This document shows, in pieces, positions 21,201 through 33,100 of a stretch of DNA of 64,000 nucleotides (positions are counted from its first letter, which is position 1; each line of letters begins with the position of its first letter). The notes under the pieces are model-generated. The model was not told the DNA's origin, ran no database searches, and saw only the letters and a list, made by a program, of their open reading frames with translations. This DNA comes from Cladorhizidae sp. MBARI D1340-BT2 (lineage: Eukaryota; Porifera; Demospongiae; Poecilosclerida; Cladorhizidae), in the NCBI GenBank assembly GCA_028752905.1, contig JAQNBH010000011.1:8217625-8281624 (forward strand). Reading direction: 5' to 3'. A program made the translations under genes and the position numbers.

Positions 21201-24200
21201 AGGCATCGATGAAGATGGCTTTTCATGTTTTTAATGGGATCTAGCTCTAGTGTTAGCTGGTTAGTTGTCCAAAGGACAGTAGCTTCCCCCCCCCCCACAT
21301 AACACGTGGGTAATAGTCTACAGATATATAGCTTCTCAGGTTTATATTAGGTGAAACTATACATTAAATACGTTTTATATTCCTAGTCTTGTTGGTGGTG
21401 CTGGAGAAACTAGTTTCTCTTTTTTCTCCTCTTTCTCTATCTTCTCTAAAAACTCAATAAAAAATGGATTCATATGTAGATAATCATATTAATATGTGTG
21501 ATAGGTAAATAATAGCCAAGAGTAATGCCTGGTCTATATGTGGAACAAATATGCTCCTTTGTATCCAATACCCTGGCCACTTAATAGCCATATGTTTGTA
21601 TGTTGTCAAATGATTGCTGAATGCTAGTAAGCAATAAATTTTCTACATTACATTCATTTTTTGAGGGTCATGAATAGCTGACCACAATGCAATAAAGCTA
21701 ACTTATAATATATAGCTAGTTGCTAGGGACTTGAGTGAATTTCTGACCTGGGTATTAATAGTGAAACCCGTTCAATTTCTTCCAGCATTCCAATGGTGAG
21801 AGGATTAACGAACATTAGTCATGTCCACACTGAATTTGAAATAAGAAATTACGTCCCAATGTGCATAGAACCCGATGCATCTCAAGAGGTGTGGTTTCAA
21901 TCTAAAGCAGTTCACAACAACATATAAAGTAATTGCAGATGTGTGTGTTAAATAGAACTTGTCCCTGCAATGACGGCAAGTCTGAGCTGGGATGAGTACA
22001 GAGGACTAATTATGTATTGCATGCTTGAAACTGTTTGTAGGTGAATTTGCTAGCTCGAGCTAAACTAATTTATGCTGTAGCTAAGGTATTTCTCCTGCTT
22101 ATCCCACGTGGGACATCATTGTTTGAAGATTCTGCCTTTTCCTTAGCTCCATCTTCTTTCTCTTTTACCATTCATGTTTTCATCAGGTAAGTAGATCGCT
22201 TACCCACAAGAAGAGGAAGACAATAACTAAGTATTTATTTTTGCTGCACATGTTGCAGCTGCTGTATTGACATGCTGGTGTGGAGGTAACCAGCATGCAT
22301 TGAACAGAATTCAGGTTGTTCAGGACTGTGCTGTTTTCAACAGGACTTGAGGAGCACTATGAAGACAGATGACTGAAGTCTTGGCATGTAGCTACCAGCC
22401 AGTGGAGTAGCAATTATTGCCACTGAGATGGCCAGACTACACAATGTAGGGGTGGATCCAGAGGAGGGCTTGTTCCATTTTCTATAAGTCTGACAAGATT
22501 CTTTTTAGGGACGTGCACACATTATATTTGCGCAAAGTCACATGCACTGTCGGAGTTGCTGGATTGAAGTTGTCACATTTGTGTTTACGAAGTTTAGGCA
22601 GGTGTCTGTGATTTGCATTGAAGACAAAATGAAAAAGGTTGACCTTCTTTTGATTTTAGTCTTGAGAAGCGGCATGAGGTCGGGCTGCATGATTAATAGT
22701 GGTTGGGTAAAGCATACTCGGATTTTATTATGAGATACCTACTCTATTACTCGACTGCAATTGTAAGTTAGAAAAATTGATGTATGCGGCTTATTCAGGT
22801 GTGATGGTTGTTAAGTAAACACTAGAAAAGATTCATGAACAAATGGAACGATCAGCAAAAGTGGAAATAAACAGCAGCTAAAGTGCAGAGAAGATTGGTG
22901 AAATGTGAATAATACTGAAATGCAACATATAATGACAGGTATATAGCTGGAACCACCAATTCAGAAGACTATCAGCTTAAGTGGCTGGATGCACTCCTGC
23001 AATGAAGACATAGAGAGAGTGGCAATGATCATGAGGGATAAAGCTAGCCTGCAAGGGAAACTCTAGTGGCAAAGGAATAGTCACAAAAACAATAGTAATT
23101 GTCACCCCTGTGAAACTTAGCTCTTGTGTCACACGGCTGTACTAATTATCATGTTTATCAGTATGTCTCTGGACTGAGGACCTCACCCACTCCTCAACAT
23201 GTAATGCACCTTACTCTATTGCCTAGGTGAAGAAGTGGATGATGTTCTGTCATCCACTGATATCACAGAGGAGGGGAGGTTATTCAAAGTTTGAAGAAAT
23301 GTCATTTTTGAAAGAGCCCACTTTTATCCATGAGATAGCTTGAAAGAGAGTCCATGGAGAAGCACATAACTGAGCTCTACCACCTGGTTGATGGCTGCAA
23401 CTATTCTGAGTTGAAAGAAGAGACAGATTGGTTGTTGGCATAAAGTCAAAGTACTTTCTGAAAAACTGCAATTAGATCCAGACTCACTAGAGAAAGCGAA
23501 GAAAGCCATCAGGCAAAAGGAAGCTGTCAAGGAACAGCAGCATCACCTGTTACAAACCAGTGATCCAAGTCCTCTTCTAGAAGATGTCATTGATCCAGAT
23601 CTTGAGTTAGCCTCTGAAGAGGTTAGATGGAATTATTGTTAAGAAAGCCATCAAGCCATCCTCAGGGTAGAGCTAGGGTTGACAAAAACAGAATGTGTAC
23701 AAGTGTGTTAGACCTAGACACCACAAAGAGGAAAGCCCCCCTGATATTGATGTGGAGTGCCACATGTACACCAGAGCCGCCACTAAAGTGAACAGTGCTT
23801 CCCAAAGAAAACCACAATAGCAACACCTCCCTTGATAGGCCATTGCATTCCTAGACATAGCTTCTGACTCAGGAATGGATAAATCATGGACAGCAACCAT
23901 GTCTTTGCAGAACCAAATGTTGCTGTTCAAATTGGATACCAGGGCAGAGGTTACTCCTGTATCCATGGAGACCTTTAAGACTTTACCAAAGTGAACCTTG
24001 AAACAACCATGCAAAGGTTATTAGGTCCAGCACACCTAAGCTCTTCAAGTCTCAGGTGAATTTGAGGGAAATCTCTTTATGGGCGATAGCATGCACCATG
24101 GAGTTGTTTCTGTTATTAGAGGCATCAAAAATGACCTTTTGGGATTCCCAGCAATTATTGGTCTGCAGCTTGTACAGTGTCTCTGCTCTGTTGAACCTGA

Positions 24201-27200
24201 CGAAACCATTCTCCAAAGGTTGCCATGAATATTCAAAGGATTAGGCACATTGGCGAAGAATACATCATCAACCTGTAGGCTGACACCAAACCACATGCGC
24301 TTTACACACCAAGGAATCTACTCTAGCCACCCTTAATAGCAGGTGAATGAAAGAGCTAGACTGTGTGGAATCGATGGAAGTCCAAACCAAGGTATCTGAA
24401 CCGCCCCCATGGTGTGCCGGTATGGTTGTTTTACGATTCACGCTCAGACTTCAATTTTTGTTCCCTCGCATTCTTGCTAAACACCTGTATACTGTGGATG
24501 CCCTATCTAGAGGACCCACAAATGACAGAGGATCTGTCATCCATGAGCCAATGGATTGTCAAGCAAGTAGTCATTCCTTCCTTGATGCCAGCAGCGAGAC
24601 TCTGACTGGACGTATACCGTCATGCTCAGAAGCAAGACAGTAGTGGTCAGCAATCCTGGCATACTGCAGCTCATGTTGGCCTTCAAAATTAGCTGTTTCC
24701 CCCAATTTGTGCCATACTGGAAGGCACGTGTTACCTCAGTGACAGTGTATGAAGACTTGTTATATCAGAGGAGGGTCACGGTACCACACTCCATGAGAAG
24801 AGAGGCCACACTCCATGCGAAGAGAGGCCACACTCCATGCGAAGAGAGGCCACACTCCATGCGAAGAGAGGCCACACTCCATGAGAAGAGAGGCCACACT
24901 CCATGAGAAGAGAGGCCACACTCCATGAGAAGAGAGGCCACACTCCATGAGAAGAGAGGCAATGGAAAGATTCATCTCAGTTTGGTGGCCTGGAGTTACA
25001 CACCGGATGATACACCAATGCACAATATCTGCTAAGGAAGTCTGGCAAGGGAAGGGGCACTCATGCCAACTACTCTACCAGATTTTTTCTCTGTCAGTCT
25101 TTGGGACATACCTCTTTGAGATAAAGGAGATCATTATGTAATGACAGTCGTCTATTGCTCCGGTAATCTGGAAGTGAAACTAACTTCACTCAGATTTATA
25201 ACAGCACTTAAAGTAATCTTCTCAAGGCATGGAATGCCAAAATAGTCAGGAGGGATAATAGGCTCCTCCATTGAATTTGTAAAATTCTCTGATGACTTTA
25301 CACACATCATGATTTACAACTAGACCTCCAAAGTGATCAGGTAGGGAGGGTTTATACAGACAATCAATGTATTAGTTTAGTGATCCTTTCATGGCCTTGG
25401 TGAGTTACAGCAACACCCTTAGCAGAATACTATACATCCTGTATCGTGATACAATACTAATTATCCTGATTATCCACACTCCTGTACAACCAACATCTAA
25501 TGTTTCTATTTAGTGCACTTGTTTGGGTTATTTTATGCTATTGTGTTTCTAAGCTTTAGTAGACAATGTTACAAATCTGACACCAGGTAATAATATATCT
25601 GCATACCATCTCTAGTATAAGTTATACTGTTCAGCATGTTACACTGTGTATAATATATGTATATCAACCTTAGGTGGACATTTTATTAGGATGCTAATGA
25701 AAAGAATTGACAAGGAAGATTACGGTGAAAATTGTGTCAATTATTTCATACAAGCCATCATGACTGGGAAACCAACGTGAGTACAGCATCCCTCTTTTGA
25801 TGGGTGGAGCAATGGGAGTGGTCAACTACTCAATGTTTATACTGGGACAGTGTGCATGAATAATGCAAACTTGTTTCTAGCAAGACATAAATACAATTAC
25901 AAGATTTTTTTCAGGCATGCTGGGATTATTTTGGAAACCATTTAGGTAGCTAAGAAAGTGCTGATTAGGTTTTATCTGAGATGTGAGCGTTGGTTCAGGT
26001 GGGAGGGGTGGGAGGTGGTGTCCACCATTTTGAAGTAGTGGGGCAAAGTAATGCAAGGAGTGCTACTGATGATAGATCCTTAATAAGGGGGGACGATCCT
26101 AAACAATACAATACCCTCAATTTTGCACCACGTGTCTGACCAGGTAATAAATTTTTAACGCCTATTCAAAAGAGTTATTGCGTGCGCTAGAGCTTCCTCT
26201 AGCCACTCGTACCATTTTCAAATTTTTTTGCACTTTGCTACTCAGAGTGGTTTCTGTGGAGGTTGTGGCGATTCAGATTTTTGAGGTCCCTCCACTTTAG
26301 GATCTAGTAACTTGCCTATAGTTATACTTAATGAAGCATTTTTAGTATTAAAAGAGAGCACACAGAGACCTATCTTTTGAGCTATATATCAAGTCCATAC
26401 CATGAAGTTTGCAGAATCTACGGAGCTCTAAAGTTGTAACCGCAGGTAAAAAAAAAAATTAGGATCGTCCCCCCCCCCTTAAAGATGGATTTCAATGTTT
26501 TTTCAAAACTTTTATGGTTTTAAATCTTGTGGTTTACTACTTTAGCAAAGGATTGCAGGCACAGTGGAAGTATTTTGGAAGTTTGTAGCAACCGCTATAA
26601 GAAGCTGTCAAATCGAGTCTAGCCGATATATAAGCTTTGTTTTGTTGTGATCATTTAGCTGTCTGCCATTTTAAAATTGGCAAGTATAGGTAGTGCTAGT
26701 GTACTCCAGTTTGCAGCTATTATTGCGCATACTTTTCCTCCTTTTTAATCGCATTCCTTTCCCCCCCTCAGATCCAACACCTTTTTTTCTTCCAGAATGT
26801 TAGCCTTTATGAACCATCAAAGATGTGCGGGAACTCAATTTCAAACTCAGCAATTTCATTCTTTGTCTTCTCTAATGTTTCTATGGTGCTTCCTGAGGGT
26901 AGAGTAGCCATTATATATATATAGCACCACAATGATAGTCAAACATTTTCTGGACTCTACTCTCACCCAGTCAATGTGCATGTTCCTATTGCAATATTAT
27001 GTGTTGCACTGTGATCATTAGAAGGTTGAGGGGGAAGGGGGTGGTGGGGGTGGTGTAGTTTCCTTAAAAAATATTGACTGCTGTTAACTAGGGGCAATAA
27101 ATATTGTTAGTTGGTTAAGACACTAATCTAAAATGTTATTATCCTCTTCTCTCTAGTGGAGCCAATGCATTCTCAGTGATAAGTGACCATACGTTTTTCT

Positions 27201-27739
27201 ACTCAAAACACCCCCTCAAGAAGCGACTAATAAAACTGCTCAAATCTGTCCATCTTCCAATCACTTTTATCTACGGCAAAAAGTCGACATTGCAGAACAA
27301 GGGAGGACAGGAGATCAAGAAAGCTAGCAAAGGCAAGAGTGTCAACATTAAGTATGTTGAAGGAGGCACTCATCACGTTCATGTGCAGAATCCTGAAAAG
27401 TTAGTGAAGATTATACGGAATTCTGTCTTCAAGGATCACAACCGAGTACATAAGACTGGTAAATCATCGAAAACCATCTCGAATTCTGAATGTCTGACTT
27501 CCTGTGATGCTCTATTGCCAGGGGCCAAGGAAGGGGAAAAAATCAAGAGAGATTGTACGATGAACTCAGGAAAATTCGCCAACAAATGGGAGAAGTCAAT
27601 CTGTGCAGAAGACAAGTCAGACTATTGCTACTACTTAGCTAGGCACATGTTCTTCATGCTTGTGGTTGCTCTCATTGCTATAGTCTTTGCCTGGCTATAT
27701 GTACACATGACATGTGTCACACATGCAGGCACAGTTTAA
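18228..27739 (+). CDS. ABHD4/ABHD5-like alpha/beta hydrolase, tail-anchored
   Basis: Exons 18228-18267, 19231-19770, 25674-25776 and 27157-27739. All junctions are GT..AG with matching phases and sum to 421 residues. The oxyanion loop is HGFGGG (His53) and the nucleophile elbow GHSFGG (Ser124), so Ser is present as in ABHD4 and unlike ABHD5 (GHN). LVLLEPWG and the catalytic-His region GGTHHVHVQNPEK (His300/301) also match. The usual catalytic Asp in GARSxxD aligns to GKKSTLQ (Gln), and the HX4D motif reads HX4N, so activity is doubtful. Residues 302-390 are a lysine-rich extension and 392-412 a hydrophobic helix (MFFMLVVALIAIVFAWLY) near the C-terminus; ABHD4/5 are about 345 residues and lack this. 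The start is uncertain: the open frame continues upstream to about 18140 without another ATG, so an extra 5' exon is possible. Lipid hydrolase/acyltransferase role is by family only. Confidence 0.85.
19806..19990. repeat. Tandem repeat in ABHD intron 2
   Basis: Four copies of TTTAGCAATACATCACTCCT + ATAATGTCTGTCTCTAGAAA, with the spacer ACTTAGTT present or absent. Confidence 0.9.
20180..20242. repeat. GT and GA microsatellites
   Basis: (GT)n-like at 20190-20212, followed by (GA)n at 20224-20238. Confidence 0.8.
20765..20960. repeat. Tandem duplication ending in poly-G runs
   Basis: Two copies of about 93 bp (ATCATTTAATAACATC .. CTTCCTGGTAACTA), the first ending in 10 G and the second in 18 G. 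The rest of intron 2 to 23270 shows no recognisable feature. Confidence 0.85.
23270..25350 (+). pseudogene. Ty3/gypsy gag-pol remnant inside ABHD intron 2
   Basis: Blocks in order on the plus strand. 23900-24010: protease (FKLDTRAEVTPVSMETFK), with the active-site DTG changed to DTR. 24250-24310: pre-RT linker (EEYIIN..TKPHALYTPRN). The RT palm itself is missing. 24480-24510: RNase H end (AKHLYTVDALSRGP). 24700-24800: integrase spacer (FVPYWKARVT..VYEDLLYQRRVTVPHSMRRE). 24960-25020: zinc/core entry (RFISVWWPGVTHRM). 25100-25330: integrase core (GTYLFEIK, VYCSGNLEVKLTS, FSRHGMPK). Many stops and frameshifts. A 22-bp tandem expansion sits inside the integrase N-terminus. Same orientation as the host gene. 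Confidence 0.75.
24784..24962. repeat. 22-bp minisatellite inside the integrase remnant
   Basis: Eight copies of CACACTCCATGAGAAGAGAG + GC, with G/C variation at one site. The unit is an expanded copy of the codons for HSMRRE in the integrase. Confidence 0.95.
25351..25673. other. Remainder of ABHD intron 2
   Basis: AT-rich. The acceptor ACCTTAG at 25667-25673 precedes exon 3. No other feature. Confidence 0.5.
26083..26482. mobile_element. MITE-like element in ABHD intron 3
   Basis: The left end AAGGGGGGACGATCCTAA (26083-26101) is the inverse of the right end TTAGGATCGTCC followed by poly-C and TT (26459-26480). The interior of about 360 bp is AT-rich and non-coding. Flanks are TTA/TAA-rich, so a 3-bp target duplication is possible but not clear. 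Confidence 0.6.
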
Positions 27740-27884
27740 CTCCTTGTGACACCTGGAGTATATGACAGAGCTCACACATTTATTTTATGGCTTAAATAAT
27801 TTGTAATTTGTTTCTACATAGTTACCTAATTTATACCACAATACATCTTATATATTTGGTAACAACATAATTATAGCCTACTCA

Positions 27885-28260
27885 GATCCATGCATATCAC
27901 ACACTCACAAACATGCACACACACACACACACACACACAACTGACAACATGATTAGAATAAAAAAATAATGAGGAGAGGGAGTCTCTATGCACACTAATT
28001 ATTATTGCCTCTGAGACTCGTTGCTGTCTATATTTAACTCTACTGCAGGCACTCCACCAATGAAATGCCACCATGATAATTTGAACAAAAAATAAGTTAA
28101 ATTATTGAGAAGTTGTATGTTATAACTTTGTAGAAAACCACTTCATATCCACAACATAATCTTCAATAGACAACTCCTTAATGAATACATTAGAGATACA
28201 TTTGTTCTGATATATAGCATATGGCAAGAGCTATTCAGGCAAACTCCAAATACTTTGTAC
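27885..28260 (-). repeat. CA microsatellite and interspersed repeat R3 (minus copy)
   Basis: (CA)n at 27914-27939, then CTGACAACAT..ATTAG, TCTATGCACACTAATTATTA, CTCCACCAATGAAATGCC and CCACAACATAATCTTCAATA. The blocks occur in the same order at 33395-33855 and in reverse complement at 10215-10440. Lies just past the ABHD stop. Confidence 0.7.
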
Positions 28261-28994
28261 ATGAACCTTAGTGTCAGGGAAGTTGCCAGCGCCACTCGTG
28301 ACAGGCTGGAGCCACTCTCTCCCACAGGATGTCTTCCCATGTCTGAAGACCACAAAAGAATAATACTGACTACAAATGGCTAACACAGACCACAGATGAA
28401 TAAACACAGAAAAGAATATTAAGAACCAGCTGTAGTTTACAAATAGAATGTTCTACAGTAATATGATTGGCCAATACTGTCATGTGATATTGTGTAGGAT
28501 ATATATGGACTGACAAGCAGGAGGTAGAATACTGAGTGTTATGTCTTTCGGTAGATGCTGATGAATGATTTTGAAGCATTGAATTAGCTACCTAGGAATA
28601 GGGTAGGGTAGGGGGGAAAAGGGTGATATTGTCGTGGAGCTCTGGTGAGAGAGCTGAGACACGAATCACCAGATATTGGTCTAAGTGGAGTGCTGACTGG
28701 GTTAAGTCAGACTCGGAACACTTAGCATCGTGGGTCAATTACCCCAAGGTAGCTATCGCTCGGACTACAGTGTTCTTCTTGAGGAAGGAAGGTTGTAGGA
28801 GAGGGTAATTTTCCCGACACTTAGTACAGAATTGCTTTATTGAATCATAAATTTTGAATTTGGAATTATTCCCTGGTGTGTTAAAAATTCTGTATATTCA
28901 ACATGTGAATCAAGTTCCAAAGTTATGGAAACATTAACGAATTAAAAGTGTAATAAAGCAAAGTGTAATAAAGCAATAACAAATACAACAGTAA
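28261..28994. other. Intergenic, no gene recognised
   Basis: One short plus-strand frame (28623-28808) with no known motif. Nothing else stands out. Confidence 0.3.
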
Positions 28995-29066
28995 CTAACC
29001 TCAATAATAAACTTGAAATTTAATCTCTCAATGTTTCGACTGGATGCCCTAGCTGTCGTCAGGAAT
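28995..29066 (-). repeat. Dispersed family H, half copy (copy 2)
   Basis: The minus strand reads CTGACGA, a short stem segment, CGAAACATTGAGAG, then AATTTCAAGTTTATTATTGAGG. The hAT element inserted directly beside it at 29081. Confidence 0.7.
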
Positions 29067-29434
29067 AATGAGATGCTAAGCAGTGGAGTAGGAAGATGTT
29101 TCACATTGGGGGGGGGGGGGCAGTCTAAAGAGACACAGGATTTTGAGGGGGGGGGGGGATTCCAAAGTCAGTATATCGATGTAATGGGAGTGCTAAAGCA
29201 TGTAGGTAGGGGGGTCTGGGGGGATGCCCCCCCCTGAATATTTTTGAAAAATATGATGCTCTGAGATTGATTTTGATGCATTCTGGAGGACTAATAGCCA
29301 TTCTGTAGAGTAATAACAAATGCTCTGAAGAATTCAGCTACAGGGTTGAACTTAGCCACAGAACGTTCTAGTATTCACAATTCAGTATTAAAGAACAAAC
29401 TAGAAATAGATCTCGGGAAATTTTTGGCCCTTGA

Positions 29435-29585
29435 TGGTCAGTCACCTGCGCCCTCCCCCTCTCCCAACAACCTGCAGCCAACACCCCCAAATAACTGCAG
29501 TCCCCTTCCCCCAACAACCTGCAGCCCCCTCCCCTAACCAACTGCCCCCCCCTCCCCTAACAACCTGTGGCCCACAAAACACACA
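29435..29585. repeat. C-rich tandem repeat
   Basis: Four to five imperfect copies of CCCAACAACCTGCAGCCCCC-like units within the hAT element's non-coding end. Confidence 0.75.
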
Positions 29586-29811
29586 ACTTTTTCCCGTGTT
29601 TCCCTCAAAAATCTTTCCTTGAACAAATCATTCGACATCTTAGAATATTAAAAGTCAAATTGGAGCGCCCTCCCCTTCAGAAAATCCTGGGTATGCCCCT
29701 GATTGCTACCACAAGTATATATTATACCATTAGCTATCATGTTGGGCAGAAAAAATTGTAATATGATTGAGGTCAGTATTAAGGAAAAAATACAATTAGT
29801 TATATATACAG

Positions 29812-32214
29812 TCAAAAGCGTCCAAAGAAGTTCCTTCTCCTCTCATTCCTATCGATAGATTCTTGTGCAATTTCAGATAGATTAAGGTCATCAGTTCTTT
29901 GCCGGTGAATGTGTAGAAGCATGCAGTGGTTTAAACGTTGTTGAGTCATTGAGTTTCTCAAATACGTTTTTATGCGCTTGAGAGAAGAGTAGCTGCGTTC
30001 AGCTGTAGCTGTTGTGACAGGTATTGTCAAGTAAATCTTCAAAAGCTTATGCACTTCTGTCAGCATACACTTGATGCTATATTGTGCATTGAAGACATCA
30101 CAAATAGTTTGAACCCTTGTATCTGAATGCCATCTAGAGCTGTAGATTTTATGGCATCAGGTAACATTTTTAAATGTAATTTGAGTTTCTCAAAATCAAT
30201 ATCAGTTTGGTAAAGTTTGCATAATTCTTGAGGCAGTAAAACAGCCTTCCCATTGGCACAATCAAGAAGCAAGTTTTCCAACTTTCTAACCAGCAAAAAG
30301 TTTCCTTGTGAAAAGCGATTCTCTAAATCTCCTATAACACTGTCAATCGCTTGGAAATATTCTAAGAAATCTTCTTCAGATGCATGCACATGCTGAGCTG
30401 TACCATCATCAATTCGCCTTGGAAGCTGTCTCTGTCGAGGACAGGTGGATCACACTTTCTTGATGCCTCTTCTTTGACTGAATCAAAAAATATTAGAAAA
30501 CTATCATCACTCCTCAATTGCTGTAGTGATCTAATGCACATATTCACTGCAAAATACGCATCTTCCACTTTAGTATCCTTTCCTTGCAGGTGAATGGATA
30601 GTTGTTCAGTCATGCTGAATAATAAAATTGAAAATTTTAGACCAAAGTATATTGAAAAACGATCCATCAATGCAAAGATACCATTAGCACGCCTTGAACA
30701 GTCATCTCTGCCATGAGATGATATCTCCATACATTCCCACAAAGCTTGATTGCCTGCATTGCACTAGTGCGAATAGTTCACCTGGTAGGCTCCTAATCCC
30801 AGAAGTGGATGGGGAGGAGTCTTGTTGCTTCTGGACAGCTTCAAAAATAATTTGCCGTTTAGGAGAATACTTGATTAGCTGAATTATGTCCATTGCAAAA
30901 TTCAAACCTTCTTTGATAGACTTGCTACTTCTTGTAGGCAGAGATTGACACAATGAGCTAGACAATGCACAGAAATTGCTGCAGCACTATCATCAGTAAA
31001 CCTTTTAGCTACACCAGTTACATGTCCCTGAAAATTACGGGCACCATCATATGCCTGAACCCTACAATTTTGAAATGGTATGCCTAAACGTACAAGACAA
31101 TCCTTCAAGGATGAATAGATGGTTTCAGCTCTGGTATTATCGACTTGAATAAGGCCAACCTGATCTTCAAATACCTCATAGTTTTCTGAGACCCATCTCA
31201 AACATAAAACCAACTGCTCACGATTTGCAACATCTCTTGTCTCATCAGCCATAAGTGAGAACCAGTGTTGAAAATTCACCTCTGACAGTAAGGAACGTAA
31301 TACTTTATGGGCCATTATTTCAATCATTTCATTTATGATTTCGGGTGACTGGTACTTGTTCTCACATACCCATGAACTTTCATTTAGTACACTTTTAAGC
31401 ATTACTCTCAGATTGGAACCACCAGCATGGTTATTTCGAATAGATATGCCCTGTCGCAACAAGAAACGTAGTGCTGCAAGTTGTTGAAGTAGGCTACATC
31501 TTCGTTTTGCTTGGTTTTGATCTAAACTTTTCAGCAACAGCTCATTAACAGAAGAACTTCTTGAAGCAATGAAAGCTGCAAACAAATCTCTATGAGCAAG
31601 AGAGGATTCATGATCTTTTAACCTATCAATTGCCTTTTTCCAATTGGAAAATCCTACAGTAGAAAATGCTGGATCAGCTTTTATACTTACTATGCTCACA
31701 TTTAACTTAATAGCAAGTTTACAATAAAAGCAATATACCTTAAATTCTGAACAGCACAAGTGAAGCCATGGATATCGCTTATACCATGAAGCCCCAAAAG
31801 ATCTCTTACGGGCGTTTCCACCAGAACTAAAAGACCTTTCAGTTTTCTTCAATATTGTAGGATTTGTTGGTTGTGATATTTCAGAACCAGTACAACAAGA
31901 ACCATTACATGTACTGATACCTGGAACCAAAGCTGAAGGATCTTGAGAACTACCACTACATGGAACTTCCATTTGAGAGATACCACTACTACCTGAAGAT
32001 GGATGTTGGGTTTCAAAATGTTTGTCAGAGCTTTCTTCATTGTCACTGTCAGTGTGAATGTCACAGTCAGATTCATCTCCTGGAACATGAAGTGTAAGTG
32101 AGTACCTAGGTAGCTAAACATTATGATCTCACCTTGTTCAGGTTGTACTCTTGATTTGAAGAATGAAGTCAAATTAGATTGCCCACTCTCAAAGCACCTT
32201 TTCCTCTTGGCCAT
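29812..32214 (-). pseudogene. hAT transposase (TTF-finger/DUF4371 type), frameshifted
   Basis: Starts MAKRKRCFESGQSNLTSFFK at 32214. A 53-bp GT..AG intron (32080-32132, GTGAGATC to TTCCAG) restores the frame into a Ser-rich acidic segment, then 31972 downward. Domains: TTF-type zinc finger (ASWYKRYPWLHLCC..VYCFYCKL), DUF4371 with HWFSLMADETRDVANREQL, then QAYDGARNFQGHVTG and VHCLAHCVNLCLQEVAS. After a frameshift near 30930: IIQLIKYSPKRQ. A Trp codon in the usual PTRW motif is now TGA near 30780. After another shift: FGLKFSILLFSMTEQLSIHLQGKDT. The hAT dimerisation domain (TTATAERSYSSLKRIKTYLR) ends in GRF at 29812. Three or more lesions make it inactive, though the architecture is whole. Confidence 0.85.
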
Positions 32215-32309
32215 GGCTATCCAGCTACTGCATGCTAGCTATCAGTATGTCATGTGATTTTGACTAATTACTAATGATAAACGCTTTCATACATGGGTAG
32301 TTTATGGTT

Positions 32310-32618
32310 TGGGATAGCAGGCTATGTACTACAGTATGTACAGACTGATTAATTTTCTTGGGGAGGGGGGGTGGAGTGGCTCCCCAATATTTATTGTAGT
32401 AGGGCCTCCCCCCTCCCCTCACCCCTCATTCATATCCACTGATTTATGGTGCTTTGCAGCCATTACTAAAATAATATTTTACTACCACTTAGTATATATT
32501 AATATTATAGTAACAGATTCATTGATTTTTTTTTACATGTTAGTTTCATGTTAGTTTTATTGGTGGGGGGGGGGGGGCAGGCCCCCCCGCCCCCCCCCCC
32601 CCTGTTCCTACTCCACTG
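32310..32618. other. Right end of the hAT element
   Basis: Non-coding, with G/C runs at 32361-32369, 32408-32422 and 32562-32602 leading to the inverted terminus. Confidence 0.6.
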
Positions 32619-33100
32619 CTAAGACTCCGTGAGCTTGATATAATAAACCTAGTTATCCACCACCTGATACAAACCACAGCCTGGCACATGCATCTAGAAC
32701 ATGAAGCAGGTATGGCAACAATAAAACAACCAAATAATATATAATAAAATTAAAATAAATAATAATGTAATTAAAATAATAAATTAATAATAATTACAAC
32801 AAATAAGTAATAAATAAATAGCACCAAAAACAATGTAAATTATAAAGAAAATAATATACCTAAAAATAAAAAATTAATTAATTTTAAATAACATGCCTCG
32901 GTGTATAATCTCAAGTTCATAGTGCAGTTGATATCACCTCTAGCTGACAATGCGAGTACATCATATGTCAAGGATTCTGGGCAATTTACCAAGCTAGCTG
33001 AACACTTGGCACAGGATAAGTGTCTTGTCACTTTTTGATATTTCTCTCTTTATACCAATCCTCCCATAGATGTGGTGATGGAAGTAATTTTTAGAATGTT
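32619..33100. other. AT-rich intergenic
   Basis: 32720-32890 is nearly pure AT (AATAATAAAT-like). No gene seen. Confidence 0.4.

Larger units (their letters stand above)
29081..32618 (-). mobile_element. hAT DNA transposon, both ends present
   Basis: Terminal inverted repeats: CAGTGGAGTAGGAAGATG at 29081 and TTCCTACTCCACTG ending at 32618. Both ends run into long poly-G/poly-C tracts (29109-29156, 32560-32602). The direct repeat TGCTAAG occurs at the left flank (29074-29080) and overlaps the right end (32617-32623), a likely decayed 8-bp target duplication. The interior carries a transposase gene on the minus strand (29812-32214). 29240-29760 may contain a second, nested element ending in AAAATCCTGGGTATGCCCCT near 29701. 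Confidence 0.8.

Noticed and set aside
20987..21298. 103-residue minus-strand frame in ABHD intron 2
   Set aside because: No motif, starts in a poly-G run; likely chance.
22440..22475. GTAGGGGTGGATCCAGAGGAG as an hAT terminus
   Set aside because: No inverted partner or transposase nearby; too short to support.
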